Below are positions 48,609 through 59,030 of a stretch of DNA of 64,000 nt, piece by piece. The position numbers and the translations under genes are program-made. How positions within the stretch are numbered: position 1 is the first letter of the stretch; the number at the start of each line of letters is the position of its first letter. Source of the stretch: Panorpa germanica (taxonomy: Eukaryota > Arthropoda > Insecta > Mecoptera > Panorpidae); NCBI GenBank assembly GCA_963678705.1, contig OY783213.1, positions 13,768,451 to 13,832,450 on the forward strand. Reading direction: 5' to 3'. Below the pieces are notes generated by a model that saw only the letters and a program-made list of their open reading frames with translations, searched no databases and was not told the origin of the DNA.

Positions 48609-49445
48609 ATGATCGAACTATTCAAGAATGTCAACATCAAAGGTTATACATTTATTATGCCCTGCGTTTCTGTTGGAAATATATCTCAACTTTCCGCTGA
48701 TATATTTATTATGACACTAAATATGAAAAAGGCAGGAAAAGTTTGGCACCGATCTATTATGCCCGCTATTGGTTCCAATCCGTATAAATCTTCCAACTCT
48801 GATTCATTATTAACTTCTGAAGCTGAGTTATACTACAGTGACGAGAAGAAGCTTGTTATACTTCAAATAAGATCATCTATAATGGGACGTGGTAAAAATG
48901 ATTTCTTCAAAGAATTGTCTACTTTCATAAAAAGTAACGAAATTAATAAATTAATTCTTCTTACAAGTGATTTTGCACATACATTAAAAGATCATTGTGA
49001 GAAAATGTACTTTGATCAACTATCTTTCAAATTTCTTGCAAGTTCAAATATTAATGAAAAATATGCTGATGACTTTAAGGAATTGCGCTGGACTCCCTGT
49101 GAACCGGAGAAGGTAATTAAAATAAACGAAGACCATGCTGAACAACTACATAACTTCGGAGTGGCCGATTTTGAAAAGCCAGCGGAATATCGTACAATTA
49201 AATATTTTGCACCGGGTTATGGAAAGAAATTATACGATATTTGTGTTGCACAAAACATACCTACTGTTTTACTTGTTAAATATTGTGCAGAAGGAGACAA
49301 TAGACCTGACGCAATAAATACAACAAGGGATCTAAATAAATGGATTCATGTTCTTAATGAAGATGAAACAGGTCAGATTGCTATGAAATTTCCTGAATGC
49401 TGGAAATACGTGTTTGGTGGTGGACCACCAAAAGCCATGTTTTAA
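48609..49445 (+). CDS. PSMG2: Proteasome assembly chaperone 2
   Basis: A single-exon gene of 278 residues (human PSMG2 264). The start ATG at 48609 gives MIELFKNVNIKGYTFIMP, which aligns with the family start; the frame is open 11 codons further upstream but has no earlier ATG. Family landmarks are MPCVSVGNISQLSADIFI, the GSNPY motif, LQIRSSI, GYGKKLYDIC, VKYCAEGDNRPDA, and PECWKYVFGGGPPKAMF at the end. PAC2 pairs with PAC1 to hold and orient alpha subunits during assembly of the 20S proteasome ring in the cytosol. The absence of introns contrasts with the multi-exon neighbours, but there is no poly(A) tail or frame damage, so it is a functional gene and not a retrocopy by these signs. Confidence 0.95.
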   Translation: MIELFKNVNIKGYTFIMPCVSVGNISQLSADIFIMTLNMKKAGKVWHRSIMPAIGSNPYKSSNSDSLLTSEAELYYSDEKKLVILQIRSSIMGRGKNDFFKELSTFIKSNEINKLILLTSDFAHTLKDHCEKMYFDQLSFKFLASSNINEKYADDFKELRWTPCEPEKVIKINEDHAEQLHNFGVADFEKPAEYRTIKYFAPGYGKKLYDICVAQNIPTVLLVKYCAEGDNRPDAINTTRDLNKWIHVLNEDETGQIAMKFPECWKYVFGGGPPKAMF

Positions 49446-50196
49446 TATTAGATATAATTTATATTGAAATACATGTTTCTAAGTATATACTTCTTTCATT
49501 ATTTTAGCTTTTAACAACTACATATAATTTAAATTTATTTTAGATCACGGTGTTATTTTTTAATGAAATATTTATTTAAAAAGCATATATGCTAATCTTA
49601 CATAGTAATCAATGATAGATTTACGTATTATTTAATTACGAATTAATATTACACTAATATAGATTTTGTATTTTTATAATTAATAAATTCATTGTTTCAC
49701 TATTATATCGGAAACAAACTAGAAAATGATTTTTAAAATACACATTTTCCCGGGCAATGAACTTAATTTAAAATGGTACCACTTGTCAAAATAAATGCAT
49801 TGTTTAACCTAAATAATATATTTCGTTATTATATAATGAATAAAAAAGTTATAAATTAAATAAATTAATTAAATTGATTTTTAACACTAAAAAAGTAAAA
49901 TTCCTTTAGTGCGTGAAATAACAATTTTTGTTGTAGATTTACAGTTTTATAAACTTGTCCTATTTTGTTGAGAAATTATGTAGTTTACCTTTTGACCTTA
50001 TTTAGGTTAACGTATGCATACATTTACATATTTAAACGGTACACCATTATAGTATTGAAGTCAACGACCATAAAATTGTGTTATTTACTGAAATATAATA
50101 TGTTTTTGACGTTTGACATATGGGAGAGCAGAGAGTGAGAGAGTTTTCAATTAGGAAGTGAGGAAGTGCATAAAGTGGTAAATGTTGTGATTTGAT
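49446..50196. other. PSMG2 3' region and RASSF8 5' region
   Basis: AT-rich until about 50110, then a purine-rich stretch with GAGA-like repeats (GGGAGAGCAGAGAGTGAGAG, 50121-50140) about 60 bases before the RASSF8 start codon. This could be a GAGA-factor type promoter element or part of the 5' untranslated region. Confidence 0.4.
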
Positions 50197-53100
50197 ATGG
50201 AGTTAAAGGTGTGGGTGGACGGATTCCAGAGAATTGTCTGTGGAGTTACTGACAACACGTCGTGCCAGGTATTTTATGACATCTTTTTTCAATTTAAATT
50301 ATTCAGCTGTCAATATTTTATTTAAGGTTAGATTTGCAATATATCAGTTTTCATTAGTTTCATTATTCTTTAAGATTTAATAAACTGTCTTCCAAAATTG
50401 TAAGAGTAAGCGATAATATTTTCCAAATGATACAAATGACAATTATTAAATGTTAAGAGAATTTGATTTATACTTAACACTGTTATCATTCATAATAATT
50501 ATCATCATATCGAATAATCATTCATCAATTACATTTTGCATTAATATTTATTTAAGATATAATACAGATGGATGTTATAGATTTGACTATTTTAATTTGA
50601 TACCATATGAAAGTTTATACTGTTTTTTTTATATTCAGGATGTGGTTTACGCATTAGCGCACGCAACTGGTAAAGTTGGTAGATTTACTCTGATAGAGCG
50701 ATGGAGAAGTAACGAAAGACACCTGGCCCCTCATGAAAATCCTCTTAAAGTAATTACATTGTGAAAGCAACTCCTTTTGCTTATATTTTAACTACTCAAT
50801 ATTTATTGATCTTTAATCCCTCCACTTTATATTTTTTAATAGATTCTAATGAAATGGGGTGAATATTCGAGTGACGTACAATTTATTTTACAACGTTCAG
50901 AAGCTCAAAGACAAGCACAATCCCCTCAGCAGTTATTAAGGCAACAACAGAAAAATCAACAAAGCACAAATGGAGCATCAGGAAGTGATTTTACGGAATC
51001 ATCTACGTCTTCTATGGAAAGGAAAGATGTTAGAAAGAGCCTCACATTCAAGTAACTATAAAATATAATTCAAATAAACAATTATGAAATAAAGGAAATG
51101 CAATATAACTTATTTTTAATATAAATTTGTAGTCATCTGCAATCTGAAGTGAGATTAGCAGATAATGTTGGTGTAGTGAAAGGAGTTCCTCAAGTCAAAG
51201 CTGGCACACTTGAAGTGCGTGATCAAATAAACCAAACTGAACTTAAGAACTTAGGTGTAGTAAAAACGGAAACATTAATTAAAAAAAGTGATACTGTTGA
51301 CGAGAATGTCAGATCTAAAATATCACCAAATCAGAAAAAGGAGGCCCCTCCTTACAGGTATACTATTTAACAAAATGTTTATATGTATTCAAATATATCA
51401 TATATTTAAGAATTTAACTAATAACAATTGGAACAGAGACCCTCCTGGACATCTAGCGCCGCCACCATACAGAGATCCTCCACCTCCCACGAGTCCTCCC
51501 AAGCCATCTAATAATCACCTAGGCGCTTCTATAAATGCAAACAAAGTATTAAAGGTACATTGTTTAATAACGTGCCCGTTAAACACAGTTACATATGTTT
51601 AAGGTTTATTTTACATAAAAAAGTTTACACGTGCATAGCAGTTTTTAGGGTAATGGACAACAAACTGTGCCCTACAAACAATTTTGATCGGAATCCAATT
51701 AGATGCGAATCGTATCACTCTGAATGGTGATTGGAATACTATTAGACATTAGTGAGACATTACATGAAGCTTTGGACAGCATGTCTGCATCGGCCTGAAC
51801 GCTCCGTACCCCCTCTGATTGCCTTCCTAATACTTTCCAAACGAGGTTTGCCGAGGTGCAAGTCGTGGTACTACCCAGTACTACCACATATGTTCTCTCG
51901 AACACTGTGTGACTACTGTCCAACCGCTCCCTGATACGAGATTGCTAAGATACGACAAATTGTTTGTAGGGTGTAAGGTTACACAACAAAACAAAATATA
52001 TTTTTCGACATAAATATACATTTTTTGACGTTAATAAAGTTTTTTTTAAGAAAGATTATATAATCTTAAATACTAAATTGATGACACAGTGAGCAAAAGT
52101 ATTGATGCTTGACGCTGACTGATGTCTTTGGGTTCGATATCCGGACCAGGGATATATTTTCTGGTTCTTGTCAAGTTAAATTTGTTATGTAAATACATAA
52201 TCATAAACTTATTAGACAGCGACGTTTTGTGTTTAAAGAGTACAAATAAGGCGTTATTATACAATAATAATATGTTTTCAGGAGCCCCAACAAGCGAATG
52301 GAGGCTTGACTGAAATTAATGAATCTTTGTTGTATAATGTGCAGTATCAGGATTTGGTTCATTTAATAAATTTTCAGCGAGAAAAACTATCTTCTCAACA
52401 AGCTGATCTTAATAAGGTAATTAACACAATATGTATTAAAATATGTGGGTAACTGATTCTGAACTAAATATTTCTTCAAAAAAATTTAGTACGATGCAGA
52501 AATTGTTTATTTGGAGGGAAAGGGGCGCGAACAACAAAATCAATTGGATTTAATGACACAAGAAATATTACAAGCTGATACAGCTATTAGGCAAGGAAGT
52601 GAGCAGGTTGGTACTATAGCTGATAATATCTTAATAAATAAATATTAATATTCATTTGTAATCAAATACAAATTTTTATGTTTAGTTGCAAGCACTTTCG
52701 TATGTAGAAGAAGAGAACGAAATAGTTCGACAACAGGAAAAAACTTTAAAATCTGAAATAACACTTTTAAGATCCAAATTAGCAAATTGTGAGACTGAAC
52801 TTTTACAATGCAAAAATAAAATTAGATTATTAATGGATGATGTACAACTTGAACAGAGGGCGTATACCAGGCATTGTGATAATAGGTAATTTAAAATAGA
52901 GCAATATTTTAAATATGAAAAATTAAGTTTTATAATGAATAATATATAATAATTTGTATTTTAGGCAACAATTAGAAAGATGTTTACTCACTGAAGTCGA
53001 ACGATTGCAACATGATATCGATCAAGCTAAACAAGGCACAGAATTAACAACTTCCACTGCCGATAACTTAAGAAAAGAAGTTGCAGGTCTAGAAACCGCA

Positions 53101-53611
53101 ATTTTAGAGAAAAAGCGCCAGGTGGAAAAACTTGTCAATGAAATGAAAGAAGTAAATCTTCAAAGTTTAGCTGTCGCTCCAGCGGATGAAGTGAAACATT
53201 TGTTAGAAGGTATGACTTTATATATTAAACCCTAGAGGTATAATAATAGAGTGAGCAAGAGACTGAATACTGCAATAAAGGCACTGCGTCTTCTTGCTTG
53301 CTTACCCCCTACTTCACCAACCAATCCAGCAGCAGCGATTCGCCTAGAAAGAGACAGATAGGACACTCGGCAGCTATCTCTCTCTTTGCCTTTCTCGCTT
53401 CCTCTTACACGCAGCCGTACCCGCGCACTCTATTTTTATATCTCTATGTATTAAACAGTCATGTCTATGACCTTTTGAAATATTGGTGATGAAATTTCCT
53501 ATTCTTTTAGGTCCTCATAAACCAGGAAGTACACGTCGTATGATAGGATCACCAAGGCAGTTAGAGAATGCCGTACCTACCAATAAAAATCCTCATGGCG
53601 TTTGGGTTTGA
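50197..53611 (+). CDS. RASSF8: Ras association domain protein 7/8 (N-terminal RASSF)
   Basis: Ten exons: 50197-50268, 50639-50749, 50843-51051, 51133-51357, 51437-51554, 52282-52416, 52490-52606, 52686-52885, 52965-53209 and 53511-53611. They join in phase to 510 residues. The Ras-association domain covers about residues 1-82 ([51 protein letters not shown]). A serine-rich linker ending in KSLTF and a proline-rich exon ([20 protein letters not shown], about 206-245) follow. Residues of about 255-470 are coiled coil (exons 6-9, rich in Q, E, L, K). The end NPHGVWV matches the conserved family C-terminus. In Drosophila RASSF8 acts with ASPP at adherens junctions to control Src activity and growth. 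I cannot separate RASSF7 from RASSF8; most insects have one gene for both. Confidence 0.95.
51670..51971. mobile_element. 302-bp TIR element in a RASSF8 intron
   Basis: CCCTACAAACAATTTT at the left end matches AAATTGTTTGTAGGG at the right end in reverse complement. The interior is markedly GC-richer than the intron around it (CACTGTGTGACTACTGTCC, GCATCGGCCTGAACGC) and has no long ORF. A clear target duplication is not visible, so the superfamily is open. Confidence 0.55.
52079..52225 (+). repeat. SINE copy in a RASSF8 intron
   Basis: Head CAGTGAGCAAAAGTATTGAT, signature CTTGACGCTGACTGATG, B box GGTTCGATATCC (52131-52142), then CCAGGGATATATTTTCTGG and the shared body ACATAATCATAAACTTATTA. It ends just 57 bases before the exon that starts at 52282. 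Confidence 0.6.
53287..53450 (+). repeat. Dispersed repeat, copy 2, in the last RASSF8 intron
   Basis: Contains TTGCTTGCTTACCCCCTAC, CCAGCAGCAGCGATTCG, GACAGATAGGACACTCGG and TATATCTCTATGTA in the same order as the reverse complement of 20688-20830. It has about 40 extra bases (TTTGCCTTTCTCGCTTCCTC region); the phrase ATCTCTCTCTTTGCCTTT within it also occurs alone at about 20999-21017. Confidence 0.6.
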
Positions 53612-55529
53612 CCATTTGATCTCAGTAACTCGAAATATATGTTAGAATCTATAAAGCAATTCAAAATATTCTTTTTAGTATGAGTGAGTAGTATAAGTAA
53701 TAAAAATATAGTTTATATGTTAACAGCTATATTGAGTAAATGATAAATATTAAATTGATAGATATTTAATAAATTGTTATTTTGAGAAATAGGACCAATT
53801 TACTGATAGTGACTTTTGAAAGTAATTGAATCCAATTTATTTAATATGATAATTTAAATGAAATTAGAAAATTTGTTACATTATTCAGAAAAATGCAAAA
53901 GCGACATATTAATTGTAGGAAAATTATTAAAAGAAACATTTTTCTCATTGTAGAAAAAATGTGTTTTAGAAAAATTATTAAATTATTTTATAGTTTACAA
54001 AAGGTTACAAATATTGTTTGTGTAACATATACCATTTCCCACCATATTATAACTATTAGCAGAATTATATATTTAAGCTAAATTAAAATATTTAAGAATT
54101 ATTGTAATTAAACTATGGTGATGTAGAATGTCGACCGATATATATTTATTGCATACCCTTTTTCTTTTACTAAACCTATTAAAGGTCTACGTAGTATTTA
54201 CACAAATTTGCTACAGAACGTTTACAAGAAAGATGGTGTATAACAAAATCAGTGTAGCTAATTTTGTGACACGGAGTTTTTTACATGCTAATAATTCAAT
54301 TGGTTAAGTAAAAGACAACTGTCGACCCATATTCAATATTACCTACCTTATTTTAGTTTTTATCACTTGTTTGTTCAAGCAGTATTTCTAGTCTATATAA
54401 TTTGCCATTCAATGTTATTTTCAAATTAATTATCAAAATCATAAAAAAGCCAATTATTTAGATACAAATGACAATGGAACAGTGCATTTTATAACTTATA
54501 TAATAATACTTATTTTGTGAAACTTATTATAAACTTATTCGTACAAATTAAACCGATTTAGAATTATAATATTATGAAAATGTTTTCAATATAATTGTAT
54601 AAAACATAAATACAAAATAAAACTTGCTTTTTAATATATTACAATTCTCAAATGTTTGTCAGCAAATTAACACGTTATTCAAATATGCTGAATTGACTGG
54701 TTAGATTATATTTTTTAATAGTTTTAATATTACCTAATGATTTTGTTGTTAAATATTTCTTAGGTCTAATATTAAACAATGTCATCTTATCAATTATTTG
54801 AGGTACCAGATATCACAGTCCAAATAAATAAATAGGTGCTGAAATCTTTAAAAAGAACTACTTAACCATAAATCATGTATTCAAATATAAAGTATAAAAT
54901 AAGAAATCATTTCCTGGACCTCTCTTCGTATAAAATAGAAATTATAACGAGGAAGGATAATTATGTATATGCATGAGAAATAAAATAAATTATATATTAA
55001 TTGTATGTAAAAGTATTAAAGAATGAAACAAATTACACTAAAAATGGTTTTATAGATATTTTAAACATTCAGCTATGTGTCCGTGTTTAAATTTGTTGGA
55101 ATTTTATCTTTAGGTATAGGCGGCCCTTTTTGTAGTTTGGTGTAATAGGTCAAGTATATAACTTTCAATCAAAATATATTCTTAAAAGATTTATTAAACG
55201 AATAGTGTAGAAAAAACTTACAAATTAAATCAGAAATAAATATTGCCTACAAGAAAGGAAAACCTACACACTGTAGTTTCACATATTTTGACACAAAAGA
55301 CGATTAGTTATACCTAAATAAAATAAATAGAATATATTAAAAAAACTATCTATGAATGTACAAAATTTTCAAAAAATTTCTTATATAAAAAAAAAGCAAA
55401 GTATGCTATTTATAGGTGATATTCCACAAAAATGTTTTGTTAAATAATAATATATATTGGTTACATTTCAGTAAAATTTACAAATAATTTGAACAAAAAA
55501 TAATAGAATCTGATATAAAATAATTAAAA
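53612..55529. other. Convergent interval between RASSF8 and ING
   Basis: Both genes end here. The sequence is AT-rich 3' untranslated and intergenic DNA; an AATAAA at 54616 could serve RASSF8. Nothing else recognised. Confidence 0.5.
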
Positions 55530-57461
55530 TTATGTTTTCTCTTCCTTTTCTTTATTATATCGTTCCAATTCTTTTAAAAACTGTGCTTTAGGTTTCATTA
55601 CATTGGGTCTTTCACCACGGCACTTTGGACAAAACCATTTTCCTTTTGGTTTTGTTGTTAACGTAACACAAGAAAAATGGAACCACTCAATAGGACACAA
55701 ATCATTATCACAGAGAATCATTTCTCCAAATGAGATCTGATCGCACAAACAGTAAGTCGGTTCATCCGGGTCAATTGGATCTGGTTCTTCCGCAGGTGGA
55801 GTATCTTCACGATCTCGTTGATTAGTTTGTGTATTTGTTCTTGATTTTCGTTTCTTTTTCTTTCCGGCTCCTGCAAATTAAAGTTATAAAATTACATATT
55901 AGTAAAAAATTAAAGAAGAGTATTAGTGTTATTTAAATTCTTACCAGCATGTCCCTTCTTTTGAACACTATTTACTGATGAAGTAGAAGCCACAACAACT
56001 GGTTTTATAGGCGATGGTTCAGGTGTTAAAACATTTTCATTATTTGCAATGTCAGTACCAAGCATTTCCGTTCGAGTTCTCCTGGCTCGTTTCGATGCAC
56101 GTTCTCCTGCACTTAATGAAGCAGATGTGGTGTTCGTATTGGAGTTGACAAGTGGAGCTTGTGGTGGTGTTGGCGCCGCAGCCACAGGACTGACTGCAGT
56201 TGGGACAACTTCCTTCGCTGCTTCGGGTACTGGTTCATTATTACTGTAATCTGTAAGTTACAAATGTGTTTAATGACTATTATAAAGGAGTTAAATTATT
56301 GATGGCTAGAAAAATAGTTACCCAAATTTTTATAATCGGCATCTAGTTGTCTAGTTTTATTGTCAATAACATCTTGCAAAGATTGTTGTATTTTTAGTTT
56401 TTCATCTCCAACCTCTTGAGCCGCAATTAAAGACTTTGTGACTCTCGCTGTTACTCTTGCTCTCTTTGATATATTTTGTGGATTATCCGGATCAATATTA
56501 GGATTCAAAAAGAAATTCTGCGTTTGAACTTCCACGTCTCGTATAAAACCTGACAATTTTACATTTTTAGATACATTAAATATATTTTGATTAATTTTGT
56601 TAGAAAAATGTCTAAATTAAAAGTAATGGTTTCACAAATTACAAGCTGCTGCCACACGTTGAACATCGCGCTTTCGTAAGACATGAAGACTGAGATAAGT
56701 CCAGAAACAACAAAAATAAGTTAGAAGAGTTCGTGAGTTTAAGAAGCGCACATTTTGAGAATTGCATACTTTTAAATAATTATGTGTAACATATATAAAG
56801 TGTAATTTTACATTTATTAGCTGAATGGAACTGATTACATGGAGGCACTAGACGAATGATACACATGATTATTATCTCTGCACATGATGTGAGCAATGTT
56901 AAATCTAACTAAGGATAGCGTCTTCTTGGAATTCATGTAAATATATCACTGGGAGTGTTATTATTACTTCTGTTGTTATTTCTTATAATTACGTAATTAG
57001 ATTGTTTATGGAATCGAACAAAAATGGCTATGATATGGCTTGGTCAATGAAATATTACATAAAAAAGGTTTAGCTGTCAGGTGGTAGTTAGGTCCAACGA
57101 ACTATTTTATAGTGAATCAGCTATGAATAATAGAGAGAAAGATTTATTGAAATAGTTAATTTGATAAAAGCTTCTTCGTTTATCCATCTGTTAAGTAGCA
57201 TCTGTAATACTTCTTTTGTACAGCGAAACTTTAAGGCATGCAAGTTGATCACAGTACATAATAAAATTGTAAAATTAATGTGTGCCTTTTAATCATTATA
57301 CTGTAAATGAAAAAGTTACCTCTATATAGAACATCTAGCTCCCTAAGACGAGATAATTGTCTTTGTAGATCGTCTGGCAGGTTTTCAACACAGTCCAAAT
57401 AAGATTCCACATATGTAGCAGAATATATAGCTTCTTGGCTTGGCACTTGATTATTAATCAT
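55530..57461 (-). CDS. ING: Inhibitor of growth family protein (ING1/ING2 type)
   Basis: Four exons on the minus strand: 57461-57320, 56549-56322, 56250-55945 and 55870-55530, in phase, 338 residues. The start is [20 protein letters not shown]. The N-terminal ING domain (about 15-115) has [18 protein letters not shown] and [15 protein letters not shown] long alanine-, proline- and threonine-rich linker (about 123-225) includes a basic KRARRTR cluster, and GKKKKRKSR (228-236) is a likely nuclear localisation signal. The C-terminal PHD finger has all eight C4HC3 ligands: C266, C268, C279, C284, H290, C293, C306, C309, with W288 of the aromatic cage. A basic tail ([15 protein letters not shown]) resembles the polybasic region of ING1/2. 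ING proteins read H3K4me3 and anchor histone deacetylase (ING1/2) or acetyltransferase complexes. At 338 residues it is longer than human ING1b or ING2 (about 280), because of the linker. Confidence 0.94.
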
Positions 57462-57895
57462 TTTGAAATATAGTTATAGTTTTACCAATATAATTATAAA
57501 TTATCCTATATTATCTGTTTATGATCGAACAGAATTTTTTACCACCTCGACACAGACGCTTGAAATTATATCAAATAATTTGCCAAATTCTGTTTGGGAA
57601 TGAAGCAGAATGAAGTAAGTTTGTGATTTAGGATATGAAAGGTTCTGATCTTGGTTGAAGGTAACATGGTTATTGGCCGCTGATAAATATTCAATTTGAA
57701 GTTACCAAGAATATTATATTGGTAACTTGGCCTGACATTGTGGAAGTACTTCAATTATAAATACCTAGGCGCCGTCTAGTAGTAATAATTTAGTTATACT
57801 TTTATCGCAGTTTAATTTTGATCTCGAACGGTTTTCAGTTAAACGTTTATTTTTTGTGTTAATTCCGCGATAAATAATTATAAATAAATATTACC
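57462..57895. promoter_or_regulatory. Head-to-head promoter interval of ING and Jupiter
   Basis: 434 bases separate the divergent start codons. An arthropod-type initiator (TTTTCAGTT, TCAGTT at 57835) lies 60 bases before the Jupiter start codon and is the best transcription-start candidate for that gene. No TATA box sits 30 bases before it. Confidence 0.4.
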
Positions 57896-57951
57896 ATGAC
57901 TTCTACAAGTTTCAATGTTGGACTCCAAGACTCTGGAAAGAGCTCTAGCAA
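57896..57951 (+). CDS. Jupiter: Jupiter microtubule-associated protein homologue, first coding exon only
   Basis: ATG at 57896 opens MTSTSFNVGLQDSGKSSSK, with the last lysine split by a GTTAGT donor (phase 2). The start resembles Jupiter/HN1 (JPT1) proteins, in which a short S-rich N-terminus leads to an S-K/R-V-L-R-P-P-G-G-G motif, so the next exon should begin with G/A and encode VLRPPGGG. I could not find that exon before the window ends, which implies an intron longer than 6 kb; the Drosophila gene also has long introns. Jupiter binds microtubules in embryos and neurons. The call rests on 19 residues and the expected splice position. Confidence 0.65.
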
Positions 57952-58934
57952 GTTAGTAAATTTTAAATAGTACTTTAATTTGATCATGTAATTTACAAAT
58001 AATAACCGCTTTTTACATGTCATAACCTGCAATAATTTGTTTTATATTTTGTATAATAATAATTCCAATAACACCTTGTACGAATCATAAAAAGTATATG
58101 CTATTAAAATTTGTGGTTTATGAATATATTGTTTACATTTCAAAAAAAAGGTTGTGCATCTTTTTAACTTGTCAAACTTATATAAAAATGTACAAAATGT
58201 CTTATTATAGTTACATTTTATCATATTATTTTTATATTTCAAAGTTATATATTAAAGATTTAAAAATTGTTCCCAAAATGTACTTTTCAAAATTTTCACC
58301 TTGTCAAAACAGAAAGATGACAGATGCATTTACGTACTATTTTCCAAAAAATGTATAGTACTTGACATTACCCTTACAACGCTTACTACGGTTTGTAAAC
58401 TACAACCCCAATATAATTTCAGGTAAAACCTTTGTAAAACTCGCCCTAAAGTATAAATAATAAATCAAACTTCAGATAGTTTTATAAACAGATCTTACAG
58501 CTGAATGAAAACTATTAAAAGTAATCAAAGATTCTAGCTTAGTAGCTAATGAATATATTGTCTATTTACTAATATTAGATTACTTCCCAGTTGATATCTG
58601 TTCAGTGATGTTTTGATAACTTTACTTTAAAAAGTTAGAGAATAGTGATCTAACTATATCTATACAGAATTTCTCTTATCACAACTTTGGTGGTCATTTA
58701 TTTCATCTCAACTACTTTAATATTTATGAATACATCATCGTACATATGTAGTCTACTGTCAGTTTGTTGCTGTGTTGGTATCTTCTTTCACCGTTTCGCT
58801 CTCAATGAAACAATAAACACAAATGACAGCATTGGCACTGCTCCCGTTATTTACATATATGTATGCATTCAAGATTGTTCGGATTTCTGTGACTTGTAAT
58901 AGATCCCTTGACAGCATTTTGAACATAAAGTAGC

Positions 58935-59030
58935 GTATTAGTAAACATTAAAATAGAAGCGTTCTTTTATGATAAAGTGTGCTAATGCGACTACATCCTT
59001 CTGAAAAAATCGCAAGTCGTGTGATGTATT
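58935..59030 (+). repeat. Dispersed repeat pair, copy 1
   Basis: GTATTAGTAAACATTAAAAT, TAGAAGCGTTCTTTTATGAT and CTTCTGAAAAAATCGCA match, with divergence, the copy at 63050-63155 in the same orientation. Confidence 0.4.
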
